NCBI GenBank assembly: GCA_018806915.1
Contig: JAGKQI010000045.1
Coordinates: forward strand, 744,001 to 808,000
Direction: 5' to 3'
Source of the DNA: Phytophthora colocasiae
Taxonomy: Eukaryota > Oomycota > Peronosporomycetes > Peronosporales > Peronosporaceae
DNA length: 64,000 nt
Made by a program: the position numbers and the translations under genes. The notes beneath the pieces are model-generated. The model saw only the letters and a list, made by a program, of their open reading frames with translations, was not told the origin of the DNA and did no database searches. Shown piece by piece: positions 10,613 to 22,287 of this stretch. Numbering within the stretch: position 1 is the first letter of the stretch; each line of letters starts with the position of its first letter.

Positions 10613-11489
10613 TATCTGCTCTTTCGGATAATTAAGGCCGCCGTCAGCAAGGATAATGCCCCATCAACCGAGCAAACCAGTAGTGTAGTTGTTTGTGGGT
10701 GGCACTACAGTATTTGCATCCACGTTAAATACTATATGTAAGTTCAAACGAGACAAGAATGGCTCAAACTACTTGCTGCAGTGGCTTACGTGGGCTATAA
10801 CGCTTGGAAGTATTTACTGATAAATCACTGTGGTGATTCACCACTGGTGAATCGAGAAAGAAGGCGCAGAAAGTGAAATCGTTGTCCGGTCCAGGCTGAT
10901 CATCTACAATAACGACCAAACTGTTGAGAACCTTGTTCACATCTGTGGAATACGATATTTAGCAAGAATTGCTGCTATTGACAATGAACACCATACAAAC
11001 TTATTTCACGGCCATGGCTGCCTTTCTCGTGTAGTTTTGAATCTGTACTTGGAAAATCGATGTTCGTGGCTGAAAAAGGAAATAGTGGGGCGGTTATTGA
11101 TGAGCCTTTTCGCCAAGGACGAGAAAATCAAGCATTTACTACACGCCAGCGATTCAGCTATCACCGTACAACAGTTTCAACCCTCAACGGAACGATTGGG
11201 ACGCATTTTTTTCGACCGCAATACCACACCGGAAGTAGAACTTTCCATGACTTTCAGTGTACTGGTGGAAGTGGGAACGCGCATGCATTTTTTTCGAAGC
11301 GATCTCGAGCGAAATCTTGCGTGGAAACGCTGTCACGAAGCATAGTACATGTATAACCACAACAGCGATCGACGCCTTTTGTGCTGTTCTTTGAGCTGCC
11401 CTTCCAGAAGATGTTCTTCTCGGTCCCGAAGTAGACTCACTAGTGTACAAGATGCGACGCTAGAAACCAATTCTCGAATCCAATGGTAC
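10613..11489. other. No gene recognised
   Basis: One open frame (11037-11345, plus) reaches 102 codons but shows no motif I recognise. An 11-base word (GCATTTTTTTC and neighbours) occurs twice near 11203 and 11286. Otherwise nothing is supported. Confidence 0.3.
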
Positions 11490-12330
11490 TTTGAGGTACA
11501 AGATTTCTGAAGTATCCCTTTCTTTTCGAATTTTGAGTAACAGCGAGGAAACCAAGTTGGTAGATGCAATCATTCCTGGAGATGGAGTATGTCGAGTCCA
11601 ACGGAAAAAGCTTGTGTTCGGTGAACAAAACGACGCTAACACTCCTAGTGAAAACTTAAAGACGCTCACAATTCATTTTCCAGAGGTATAACTACGGAGT
11701 TTAGCGATCTACCACGTTTTCTCGATATAGTTGGGTCTTCTTTGACGACATTAACGATTCACATGGGAGAAGTGGAGCAGGATACTAAAATGATCCTTGC
11801 TCTATGCCCAAATCTTCACCAACTGTTCTTTAAAACCAAAGTTAACGTGGCAATCTTCGAGTACGACGTTGCTGGATCACTGCTACCTCAAACTTCGTTT
11901 AACTATGGTGATATTTCTGCAATTTGATGAATTCTGGCAGCGCTCTTAGGGATTGCTTGCGACGTCTAACTGTTGAATTGGATTACGATTCAGAGAAGAT
12001 GATTCAGAACTCAAGACGCGCTTTTGAAGATGCTCGATACAATAGAGATTTGGAGTATCTCGCTGTCAGTTGATATCCAAGCGTAAATCACGCGGTTCAG
12101 GAAATTTCATTTAAATCACTCTGTGAAGCTGGATCTGAAAAGCAAGACTGCTTTCCTAAGAGTATGGACAACGGCAGTACCCCGCGACGAGAAGAGAATA
12201 ACGGTCGACTGGGAAACAAACTAATGCTTCAGGAGTACGTCGATGCGGATGTGGTGACAAAAATCTTCCAATATGCAGCCGAGCCAGTGCTCAGGAAGGT
12301 ATATGTGGACAGAGTTTACTTCTAACCAAA
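11490..12330 (+). pseudogene. Decayed leucine-rich protein gene, copy A
   Basis: Short frames in different phases form one protein remnant. They include LVDAIIPGDGV (about 11560), SENLKTLTIHFPEV (about 11650), LPRFLDIVGSSLTTLTIHMG (about 11709), ILALCPNLHQLFF (about 11795) and IFQYAAEPVLRKVYVD (about 12270). The spacing of Leu/Ile resembles leucine-rich repeats. The minus-strand remnant at 13612-14586 has matching segments in the same order (VGAIVPGYG, LPLFFATIGASLETLSIDTC, MFEFIAAPALRRVYVD), which shows both derive from one family. Stops and frameshifts break this copy throughout. Function is unknown; a protein-interaction role would be a guess. Confidence 0.6.
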
Positions 12331-13611
12331 CAGAAAGCCAAATGTTTGGGAGTTATCCTACCAATTCTAAAGACTAAGCTGGTTATATATTTTGAAGTAA
12401 TCTATCATGTTCATTCGCACAAACTTTTTCTCAAAACTGGCATTTATGCATACTGAAAGATATATTCGCATCGAAGGCCCCCAATTCGTATCATGTCAAT
12501 TTATTTCTCCGTTGTCTCAACGTCATGCATATACAGCACACTCACGAATGCAATCTTTCTTCGTACAGCCAACTTCCCGACGTCTTTAATGGGCTGAAGG
12601 TGAAATAGTTTAAACCGCTCAACGAACTCCGTAGGTTCGTATAGTTTTGCTAGACCTGCATAACATTATGAGTAGATATGTATCGCTTGTATTTCTGCAC
12701 GATCCATAGTGCAGGCCGAAAAGCCCCAATATATCCAACTCCGACGTTAAAAGTTGACTTCGCATCATCTATTGACCAACAGTAAGGTGGTGGATGTGTC
12801 GAACTCAACGATCAAACCAACAATCTTCCGTGTAGCAAAGCCTCGAGCTGAAGCGATTTGTTAGTGTACTGTCAGAAATGGCGAAAGTGTCGTCAAATGA
12901 ACGATATTGATGGTAACGGTGAACAAGTAGGCATTTATCAATCGTCTACAGAAACAAATTCGTCAGATTACCGTAAATGACAGAAAGACACACCCGCCAA
13001 AAAGAAGCATTTTCGTATTTTTTATGTTAAAAATGACAGATAAAAGCATTTTCGGCGCGTTGCGATGACATTTGAAAGCATTTTCACGAAAGTCTGATGA
13101 CATAACGCATATGGCATTTTCGTGGTGATGTGTCATGGGTCCTGAGTGATATCTCGATTTAAAAGTACCATTTGTCGCCGTACGTGACGGTGGACTCGTA
13201 CGTTACTATCGTTGGCGGCCGTACGTGGTAATGGACTTGTGTGTCGCTGTCGACGGCAGCCATACGTGATAATGGACTCGCACATTTTCAGCTTGTCTTC
13301 AGCAGAACACCTTACTGTTTGGGCTAGGTGGATGTATGCTTTTTAACTGTGATATTAGGCTGGCAAACAAGCTCCGGTATTGTAGCGCTTCAGAGTTTTT
13401 CGAGGAACATTTGGCGGTACACTTATGCGAAAATGGGCGTCCTATAAAGCCTCCACAGTGCTTTTTACAGAAAAACATTGGCAGACGAGTGAAACATGTA
13501 TCCTGTACCTCATCAGCCTTCGGTTGATGTATTGCAGTATGAGGACAATGTATGTAGTGAAAAAGATTCAGTCAGTTCATAGTAGACTAAGGAAACTATA
13601 ATGGCCATCAG
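12331..13611. other. Intergenic between the inverted pseudogenes; minor repeats only
   Basis: At 13005-13140 the word GCATTTTC recurs four times with interspersed GATGACAT. At 13173-13285 a unit of about 40 bp (GCCGTACGTGGTAATGGACT and variants) is repeated three times. An open frame at 13336-13527 has no recognisable features. Confidence 0.4.
13173..13285. repeat. Three-copy minisatellite, period about 40 bp
   Basis: The copies start near 13173, 13214 and 13255, each reading roughly GNCGYACGTGNNNNTGGACT. Divergence between copies is moderate, so the array is not recent. Confidence 0.6.
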
Positions 13612-14586
13612 CTAGCTATTCAGAAGTTGGAATGTCGGCTTCAGATCAAAGTGGTTTTCGAACGCCGCCGCCTTATAATCCACATAAACTCTTCTCAAAG
13701 CCGGTGCTGCGATGAACTCGAACATGTTTTTCACTACGTTTTCATCGAATTAACCTACAGTTGTACGGTTGCATCCCAGTTCATTCGGTCTGGTTAGAAA
13801 GAGCACAGTTAGCAACGCAGTCTTCACCTGCACATTCACCTTGTCACTGCGACTCAGGGGACGCAGATGGAACTTCCTAAACTGCTTCATATACTTCTCG
13901 AATTCCAAGTCCATTGTCATATGAAAGTATTCCAGGTAATCATTCTTCTCAAGCATCTCCAAGAGCACCTTGAGCATCGGCTTGACGTTTGCGACACGGA
14001 ATCATCGCCCCCACCGGTAAATAGTAAGACTTCGCAAGCATTTGGTAAGGGCACTGTTTGAATTCATCAGTTCGTTGGAAAATGCTGGAATATTATTCAA
14101 ACTGAACCTAATTGCTGGAAGTGGTAGTCGAGCAGCGTGAAAAAATCGAAATGGCAGCGTCGTGTTTCCGGGTGACACAAAGCGTCATCAAATTCGGGCA
14201 CCTTTCGAGGACAATATTCCAGTCTACATGTGTCAATACTTAAAGTCTCCAACGAAGCGCCAATTGTAGCAAAGAATAGTGGTAGACCACTAATATCAAC
14301 TTTGTTGCTGAAAGGCAAATTCGCCCATCTCGAGAGCCTTCAAGTTATTGCCAGGAATCACATCGACTGGTTTATTAATCACCACGTTTTCACGCCGGAC
14401 TTAAAACCGACCGTATCCAGGAACGATAGCACCGACCCACTCACTTTCACTGTTAGGTATAACCCCCACGAAAGAAATTGCCGAATCAAACGTTAAAAAC
14501 TTCGGAATCAAGAACAGGTTCGTTATGCTCATCGAATTGCCTTCAATCGGAGAACCCGTTGCTAATGTCGCATCCTGGACAGCCAC
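13612..14586 (-). pseudogene. Decayed leucine-rich protein gene, copy B (inverted relative to copy A)
   Basis: Three minus-strand frames in different phases (14586-14401, 14318-14097, 13977-13750), then a tail to the stop at 13612-13614, give a protein remnant parallel to copy A. Recognisable segments are AIVPGYG, LPLFFATIGASLETLSIDTC, LLEMLEKNDYLEYFHM, VNVQVKTALLTVL and FIAAPALRRVYVD. The frame changes could in part hide introns, but no convincing splice sites were found, so I call it a pseudogene. Copies A and B face each other across about 1.3 kb, which suggests an old inverted duplication of a host gene. Confidence 0.6.
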
Positions 14587-14671
14587 AAAGGGATCCTAGA
14601 AGCTTTTTTTCGGGGAGCCAGACGATAAAATAGCGCAAAAAGCTTCAATATCCGCGGTAGACATACTTCCA

Positions 14672-14764
14672 ATGTACTTTAAACTGAGCACTTGAATACG
14701 CTCACGTTTGCATCGAATAAAATGTACTTTAAACTGAGTACTTGAATACGCTCGCGCTCGCTAA
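14672..14764. repeat. Short direct duplication upstream of the composite element
   Basis: AATGTACTTTAAACTGAG followed by YACTTGAATACGCTC occurs twice, about 58 bp apart, with a single difference. It looks like a recent local duplication; no function is evident. Confidence 0.6.
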
Positions 14765-16039
14765 AACGCATAATGTATCAAATTATATAGCCAATGGACG
14801 CCTACCATATATACATGTAGCATACTCACGCGACATATTTGCAGCAGATATGTCGGCTTAAAAAAGATATATGGCGACTTACCTGTCAAGAGCGCCGCCG
14901 CAAATGCCATAGACCTTGGGTGTGTCCTGGAATTTCGCCCCTAAGTTCATACAATCATTTCAGTAACTAGAAATGTACCTGACACTTTGGCACGGACACT
15001 GAAGGGTCTCACATTCAAACTCACACACTTCTAAATTTGCGAGTTTTAATGAAGATCGAGCCCGAGGACACGGACGCTCTGCTGGTTCTGGGTGCGGCTT
15101 TCCTCCTACAGATGAAGAAAGAGCTGTGCGAGGTGAGGCGGGAAGTCTTTGAGGTACTGATGGCAGAGGAGTGGAAGATCGCCATGAGGAGCCGGCACTA
15201 CCTAACAACCGATTGCCTTGACCCGCCGAGCCAGTCTGCCAGGATGGTCTTGTACCGATACGGCAACGACGTAAACTTTACACGGAGAGCGTCTGCTGCT
15301 TGTGGTAAAATAATATGCATTATCTAATGACCATTACAGAGCGGCGTTCGAAGCACTGCTTCAGAAGGTTCTATTCTATCCCGAAAAACATGGTCTGACG
15401 TCGGCCACTCAAGCATCGCTACCACCACCAGATCCTAGGGTTTTGAGTTTTTACGTGGGCTCCATGGAGCAAAGCACGCTGTGTCTGTTGTTCGGCGTCC
15501 CTCCAGGCACGCTTTCGCGAACGCTACGTCGGGCTGAGTCAGCCCTGTCTGTCCTCGGCTTTAACAGGCTACGCACCTGCCCGGATCTCATGGCCGTCAC
15601 CTGACCACCAAGTCGAGCTGGCGAGGCTGGTAGAAGCCAGAGAGCCTCTTTTAACCCCCCAACGCCCAAGCGTTTTTTCGTAAATAAGTGAATATTTCAC
15701 ATGTTGTAGGATACAACGTGTTAGAGACACCGGACACTTGATTTCACTATAGTCCCGCTAAGGTACGTAGTCCTTTTCTGAAAAACGCGACATGCGACCT
15801 CTCTGCAAATCCTCTAGCATGTTGTATGTACAGCGTGGCTTGGCCGTTCATGTTGTAAGAGAGCTCATGATATCGCATTTGACAGGGGAGACCGGTGTCC
15901 TTTTTATCAAGAGACTGGCCAAGGTAAACAGAAACGCTGCTGGAAGAGGACACATCATCGCACTACAAGACAAAACCGATGCGTTCGCACGAACAACCTT
16001 ACTTATCTTTGTTACCGTCGCCCAAACTGCCACTACTCA

Positions 16040-19000
16040 TCATGGCAACTGAGCATCACTCTCGTGGTCGCCAGTGTCTGCACTGCTGCTTGGTGAAGGT
16101 GCGTCGTCCTCAGCTTCGTCTTCTTGATCTTCGTCTCCTTCGGTTTCATGACGCTTGCGCTTCTTGCCACCACCAGTTCCAGCAGCCCGATTCTGGATAT
16201 CGCGCCCGCAGCGCGGGTTAGGACGCTTTGATCCATTCTCCCACTTGTTGTGCCAAATCTGGAAGCACGTCATGGAGTTGCCAGGGTAGTGCTTCCACGC
16301 CTTATTGCACAAATACAATCTGCAGCAAGCCCATTAGACCGACTCCCCACCTCCGTCCTCCATCGCTGATAGTACGTACCGAGTTTTGTCTGACTGGCTG
16401 CATGCAGAGCAGTAATACTTGGTAGCGCGGCGTTCTCCGACCTTGCGCTTTAGAATAGAACACACCTTGCACTGCCGTTGACGGCGCTTACGAACACCAT
16501 TGACAATCTGCCAGTCTGGACATTCAACTGGCTCATGGTCCCTTGGTAACGGAGCCAGAAGTGCTGCATCCTCATCCTCGTCGGCTTCTAGATCTGACTA
16601 CAGGAAATGTCAGACTCTTGTTAATATACAGCATGTAGCACATCCAACATGTATATGTCTTCACAGGGCCCATAAATTCATACAACATGTGACACATCCA
16701 ACATGTATCTGTCTCCGCAGAGCCCACAGATCCATACAACATGTAGCACATCCAACGTGTATACTTACCCCTTCTGCGAAGTCTTCTTTGTTCAGCTGCA
16801 GGAGTTGGGCATGCAGTTCCAGCAAAAATTCAGCATGTGAAGCTTGCTTGAGATCCATTCTCTTCTGAGCCTCTCTGAACACGATGTATGCATTCACAAT
16901 AGCCACGTCGACAAGCCCCATGAAGATTGCCTTGTAGTACTTCTTGCACCATGTCTGGAGCTGCAGAGAATATCGCTGCAGACGAAGCTGGTCGTGGATA
17001 TCGACTCCACCCATCCAGCGGTGGTAATCACGCACCATGGCCGGGCAAGGAACGACGTGGCGTCTTCCTCCAGTTCCTCTCGTGCGTCTCCCTGTCAACA
17101 CACGACTTGCACGGTTAGAACAGATCGTAGGGAACTAACTCGTAGCGCGTACATACGGCAGGTTTCCATAGCTCGACTTGAACCTGTCCCCAAGAATTGC
17201 ACGGGTTTTTCGGTCCCACCAGACTAGACCCGTCATCAAAGCACAATTTCGTGCCACGGCCATTCGCGTTGCGCCATGCTCGATCCGCTGAGGTCGATCT
17301 CGGTTTTTCTCGACAATTTCCTGGGGATAACCGACACGATCACCTATAATAGTACCAATTGAGTACACGTTGCGCTGCAGCAGTTGAAAAGCCAGTTGAA
17401 CTGACGTATAAAATCTGTCAGTAACGACAAGGTGATAGACCTCATCCTGGGGAGCGGGTAAGACGGCTTCCAGGTTACGGATCACTGCAGACGGCCCGGT
17501 GTTTGGATCTGCTGAACGCTGGCATTCTGGCACATTGCCAACTTCTGCTGCGTGTTGCGCCTTTCCGCAGTACACCTCAAGTCTACATGTTGTAGCAGAC
17601 ATCATCAAAAATGAAACACACAGTCAGATACAACATGTTCACTTAGGCCAAAAAAAAAATGCGGATCCGCTTTGGACCCGCATCGTGTTCATACCTCATG
17701 CAATACGCCGTAGACGCACAACACGTCAGGAACAGTTTGGTTCCCCACTTGTGAGGCTTTGCCTTGAGATACTGCCGCGTTGGATTCTTTCGGTTGCGTG
17801 ACGGAATAATTCCCTCATCGAACGATATGACGGGCGGAGTAATGTATCCCCTCGGAAATCTCTCCTGCAGCGTGTCAATGACAGAACGCACCTTCCAAGC
17901 TCTGTCCGACGCAGCACGGACGTCGGCGTTGTTGGTGAAATGGAGATTGGCCATGATATGCTCGAACCGATGGCGAGGCATGTAGTCGTTGAAAGTGCCT
18001 CGGGGCACAGCTCCAACCCGTTCGGTAGACCAATGGTCTCGGAACCGTCGACGCTGCGGGTTCAGCATCCGCGCCATCAGCAACCCCAGGACATGTACGA
18101 TCTCGTGGGGCTCGATGTCATCTTTCTTGGCCTCACGCACCATGAACTCTTCCCTTGATTTTTTGCCCGGTGTCCTTTGCTTCTCATACATCCTGTCGAC
18201 ACATGCGGTCAGGTTCTGCAGGAAGTACCGGTTCGACTCTTTTGCCACCTGCCGCCAGAACTTCTTCGGCATGAAAAACAGGAACAAATCCAGCGGAGAC
18301 TCTGCCAACTGCAAAACTTCAGATGTCGGTCCAAAATCGCCAGAGTACAGGTTCGGATACTTTTCATCCGGTGGAAACTTGGCGGGGTCTACATGTCACC
18401 ACATACGAGATGATACTGTGAGAACATGTTGTACAATACAGCATTTTCCGCACGTACCAAGTTCCCAACCGCTTGCTCGCATTGCCTTCATGCTTTCATC
18501 ATCTTGTGCGAAGCCCACCATCTCATCCTTACGCAGCTCTCTCCATTCCCGGGACAGACCACCAGTATCCGAATCAACAACAGCTGGCTCGATCTCATTT
18601 AGATCGGTGCCATCATCACGAACCGCTGCGTCCGTTTCCTCACAGCTGTCTTCATCACTTGAACTGCCTTCATCATCTGCGGTTTCATCCCCGTGCCTTG
18701 CCTTGGGTCGTTGTAGCTCTTCGTCGTCATCGTAGAAGCCAATCTCCGTCTCAGCGTCTTCACAATCTGAATTGAGCACCTCGAATTCTTGCGACTGTGT
18801 TGGGATAGATTCGTCGACTTCGCCGTGGTGAGTGCAGGAGTTTGCCGGTGAGCTTGGCCGTGGAACTTCACTTGATTGCGGAACGGTACTGGGTTGTGCA
18901 GCGGTACTCCTATAGTTGCAGTAATACAAATCGGCAAGATCAGCATGTTGTATGGCGCACATGTTGTATCCATTTTGAGTAAACATGTTGTACCTGTCGT

Positions 19001-19927
19001 CATCTCCATAAGTTGTATCATCACGCGGTGGACTAGTTGGATGTTCTTCATGCTGTTCAATCCTACATGACATACAACATCATCGGTTAGTACATGTTGT
19101 ATCATGCCGCCTGAAGCAAAGTCGTACCTTGTTGCGGGTGCAGCAGGTGATGGCGGAACCTCAGCAATGCCCACTGTTCCAGGAGAAGCTTCCGACGTCG
19201 TGCTCTCCACTTGTGGGCTCTTCGTCTTCTCCTTCTTCTTCTTGGCCTCTTCAATTGTCTTCCTTGCACGCGCGTGCTCCAAGGCGCCATCAACCTCGGC
19301 AGATGCAGACGCAATGCAGCGCTGCTCAGCTGCAGCGCGTCGCACAACACTCGCCTCTTTGGCAAGCTGTGCGCCAGTTAGCTTGCGAGGCTTTTTAGTA
19401 GGGGCCTTCTGCTTCGCTTTCTCCTTCGTCTTACCCTTGGTTCTCGATTTGTTGGACGTCCTTTCTTCCTCAAAGCCGAGTTCCTCCTCCTCCCCTAGCA
19501 CCTCTTCGTCTTCGTAGTCACCGTCGTCTTCATCGTCGTCTTCGTCTTCTTCGGATACGAACTCTTCGTGAAGCGACTTGGTTATCGACGTCTTCGTCCG
19601 TCTTGCTGGGGCCTTCTTGCCGGAACCCGCCACGGTCTTAGCTGCCACCGCCCGCCTCTGCTGCGCGATGGTGCGCTTCTGCGCCTTTAAGTACGACACA
19701 TCCTTGCCCGTTGGGGGTCGTAATTGTGGTCGGGGCGTGCGAGCTGACGGCAGATCTGCGTCGTCGTCAAAAGCCACGTCGTCCTCCCTGTCCCCAGCCA
19801 AAAACGCAGCATGTTCCTGCATCATTCGCTTTCGCTCAGCTGGAGGCCTCCCCTCCAAACGTCGGACGAACCTCTGGTGCTCGCTGCGAGTCTCGCGCGG
19901 TGGCGGGGTCTTCGGTGGCATCCTCAC
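16040..19927 (-). CDS. PiggyBac transposase (DDD nuclease), eight exons, 1085 codons
   Basis: Exons are 19927-19128, 19062-18994, 18909-18458, 18388-17695, 17582-17157, 17087-16769, 16597-16380 and 16319-16040. All introns are GT-AG and 60-171 nt. The sum is 3258 nt with no internal stop. The N-terminus is charged and low in complexity, with an acidic stretch and a Lys-rich region (likely nuclear). The catalytic DDD residues are in SFDEGIIPSRNR (Asp codon 17817-17819), VVTDRFYTS (17417-17419) and MGGVDIHDQLRLQRYS (17000-17002). The C-terminus has a Cys-rich motif (CKVCSILKRKV, then YYCSAC), as in piggyBac proteins that bind element ends, then a basic/acidic tail. The fifth intron's acceptor (GGGAG) was chosen because it keeps the frame; a nearby CAG would not. 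The long N-terminus makes it larger than insect piggyBac (about 600 residues). Confidence 0.87.
16598..16768 (-). repeat. Three-copy approximately 54-bp tandem repeat inside the sixth intron of the piggyBac transposase
   Basis: ATACARCATGTAGCACATCC, then AACATGTAT, repeats at about 16627, 16680 and 16733. It makes up most of the 171-nt intron. Each copy contains TACAACATG or a one-base variant, the same word found near the element ends. Confidence 0.75.
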
Positions 19928-20757
19928 TTCTTTCTTCTTCGGCGTTTTTCCAAATGACTACGCACCACTGATTTCGGAAGGGGAGGGGGGCGGGGATGGG
20001 ACAGTTTTACTGAGTCTTCTATGTACTAGAGCTACCTAGCCCTGTGCATCGGGAAGGTCGCCCTGTTATGCTCGGGATTTGCCTATACTTGACTTTACTA
20101 TACTGAGGCCGGTTTTCGAGCCAATCCCTATCAAACATGTTGTATGTCTTGGACATACAACATGAATCATGTTGTCAGATACAACGTTTGGGCGTTGGGG
20201 GGTTAAAATACATTTGGGTTTATCGACGGAAAGAACTTTCGGGTACGTTCAATTTATTAGCAATGCTGGGAAACATGTCAACAGTCTAACAGCGTTGTCT
20301 AACGTTTCGTAGGTGCAGCAGCCGTCTAACAGTGACCTCCAGAACGCAATGTACAACGGTTGGCTTCATACCGTATTCGTCACCGGGACAATTTGCTTCG
20401 CGCCGACGGCTGCATTATTTGGTGTAAGCACAATTGCCCCGGGTCGTGGACTGACTCCGACACCTCACTCGGCTTCCGAAACAAACTGCTAGATCCAACG
20501 TGTTGCCCAGACTCTCGCATGAACGTCGTGTCGGACTCAGCATTTCCATGTGGAGCTTTGATGAGAGGACGCATCCTGACGCCCCTTAAGGACGGAGAGC
20601 TCGAGCGCCTGCAAGGCACAGAAGACTACTGAGTGCACAATCTACTGGCGTGAAAAGGTTTGTATATTTTCGAGGTTAAGTGGAGAGAATGTTAAGAGAT
20701 AACGACGTTACTGCAAATGAAGGACCTCATTTTGGCTTCCAGCTCATCGGCTCCGTC

Positions 20758-21960
20758 TCAATCCTTCTTCGTCAACGCGTTGATCAACATAATCATCTCT
20801 TGATTGCGAGCACGATCTTCCTCTCGGTCACGACAAACGCGATCCTCCGCTTCCTGTTTCTCGATGCGGCGACGCTCCTCGGCCTCGGCTTTCGGCGTTG
20901 CTCCTCCTCATCGCGGCGAGACTCTGCCTGGCGCTCGTTCTCTTCGCGGAAGAGCAGAATGGCTTCAAAGAAGCTACCGCGGTTGTTGTTAGCCGCGCTC
21001 TCAAGTCCTTCCAGTTGGCCTTCAGTGCATTGGTAGCTTTCGTCGCATGAATACGCTTGCCTTTGGCGAAGCTGGCTTCTAGAGTCTCTTGATCGTCGTC
21101 ACCCCGGGACCTCTTGGAGCCGACCAAGTCACGGAAGGCAGTGAAACCAGCGCCTCCAAGACGATTCGAGTGCGAGTTGAGCTCCGGATACTTCTCTCAT
21201 CTTCGGTCTTGTTGTGGCTGCGGACTAAACGACCTTTACCGGAACGGTGTTGGATTTGAGGAAGATCGTTGCCGTTGTTTGATGCTGTGCGCGGTGGTGG
21301 CAGACCTGCCGATGCAGGACGGCGTGTTGGTGGCGTTGGTCGCAGGGTGAGGGAGACATCTCCGAGTTCTTCAGTAAATAAAGGGGTCTCCAGCAGACTC
21401 TGAAATCCACCGCGAACTGGGGCACGATTGACGTCTTCTTACGACACCACGGTATCAGCATTTTCCCTACGGAGTGAGACTGCGGTGGCTTCGCTACGGA
21501 GTGAGCTGGCCATCCGAGTGACCCCCGTTCAGTGCTGCATGTAGAATGTCTGGGTCGTCGGCCTCGTAAAACCTGCGGTCTCGTTCCGCGTCAAAGCTGA
21601 ACTCCGGGTCCGTGGCACGTCGGTTCACATCCGCCTCATCATCGAGTTCGATGACATTGGCCTTCTCGTCAATGGACCTCTTCGCTTCTTTAGCTTTGAG
21701 GATGTGAGGATGTGAGGTGGCATATCCGCGACACCGGTGGGCTTGCGAGTGCTGTACAGCACCTTGAACTTACGTCGTAGACTGTCCACGTCTCGTTCAG
21801 GCGCTCCACGGGGGCGATTGGCGTTGAAGGCCATGGTGAGCCGTTCCCATTCGTCCTTGCCCAGCGGTCGAACCTTCAGGATGATATCCAGAAGACGATT
21901 GATACGGAGTAGTTAGTGGTACCAGCGTTTCGGACCATCGTAGTCGAAGTTGGAGAGCTT
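20758..21960 (-). pseudogene. Harbinger-associated Myb/SANT-like protein, frameshifted
   Basis: Minus-strand remnants in order: RINRLLDIILKVRPLGKDEW (near 21890, preceded by an in-frame stop), MAFNANRPRGAPERDVDSLR with RKFKVLYSTRKPTG (21834-21720), an acidic middle, KRSRGDDDQETLEASF (about 21110), and a Glu/Arg-rich coiled-coil tail ending at a stop at 20758-20760. The WERL..FN..RP..RD..SLRRKF pattern resembles oomycete Myb/SANT-like proteins, which I associate with DUF6818. Harbinger elements encode a Myb-like partner that helps the transposase bind ends and enter the nucleus, which fits its place here. Several frame changes make it nonfunctional. Confidence 0.65.
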
Positions 21961-22287
21961 GCTGAAGGTGGATCTACCTGCCGTTAAGCAAATTGAAAAG
22001 TGAAAGACAGTGTTGCCATCCCGCGTTGCCTTAGCCAAGCTAACCAAGGAGAACAGCCCCTAAGATTCACTAGCGACTTTGAGATGATGCAGGGAAACTT
22101 CAACGTGGTTTGGCGCGAAACCTGCGCGCGCAAATGCCATTCAGCACCCGGGCTGATACCTTGACGATATCTGAGCACCACTCAACCTTCGCGCCAAAAT
22201 CTCGAAGAGCACGTGCCTCAACCTCCAGAAGGATCTTTGCGACATTAACCTTGTTCTTCTGTACATTCTGAACTGCGGGTAGCTCTC

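Larger units (their letters stand above)
15655..20202 (-). mobile_element. Apparently intact piggyBac transposon
   Basis: The element is flanked by TTAA on both sides (15651-15654 and 20203-20206), the diagnostic piggyBac target duplication. Its ends are inverted repeats of 20 bp with one mismatch (CCCCCCAACGCCCAA at the left, complement at the right). It is 4548 bp long and holds one eight-exon transposase gene with an unbroken reading frame. The 9-mer TACAACATG or its complement occurs at least 14 times (15700, 15818, 15849, 16681, 16735, 17586, 17629, 18425, 18944, 18960, 18984, 19093, 20136, 20156). All copies I found lie in the ends or introns. It is inserted in the Harbinger transposase, so it is younger than that element. 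Confidence 0.9.
15049..20632 (+). pseudogene. PIF/Harbinger DDE transposase, split by piggyBac and frameshifted
   Basis: The N-terminal part starts at 15049 (MKIEPEDTDALLVLGAAFLL) and includes SRHYLTTDCLD and VLYRYGNDVNF. After a frame change near 15330 it continues FYVGSMEQSTLCLLFGVPP and LSRTLRRAESAL. It breaks at TTAA (15651-15654), where the piggyBac element entered. It resumes after 20206 with TFGFIDGKNFR, whose Asp is the first catalytic residue, then a 70-bp GT-AG intron (20243-20312), then QQPSNSDLQNAMYNGWLH. A further frameshift near 20400 leads to ADGCIIWCKHNCPGSW and MNVVSDSAFPC, whose Asp is the second catalytic residue. The reading frame ends early at 20630-20632. The damage beyond the insertion shows the gene was not functional when last used. 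Confidence 0.8.

Noticed and set aside
17989..19517. Long plus-strand frames opposite the piggyBac transposase
   Set aside because: They are Ser-rich shadows of the acidic and charged minus-strand exons, and the spliced minus-strand gene explains the region.
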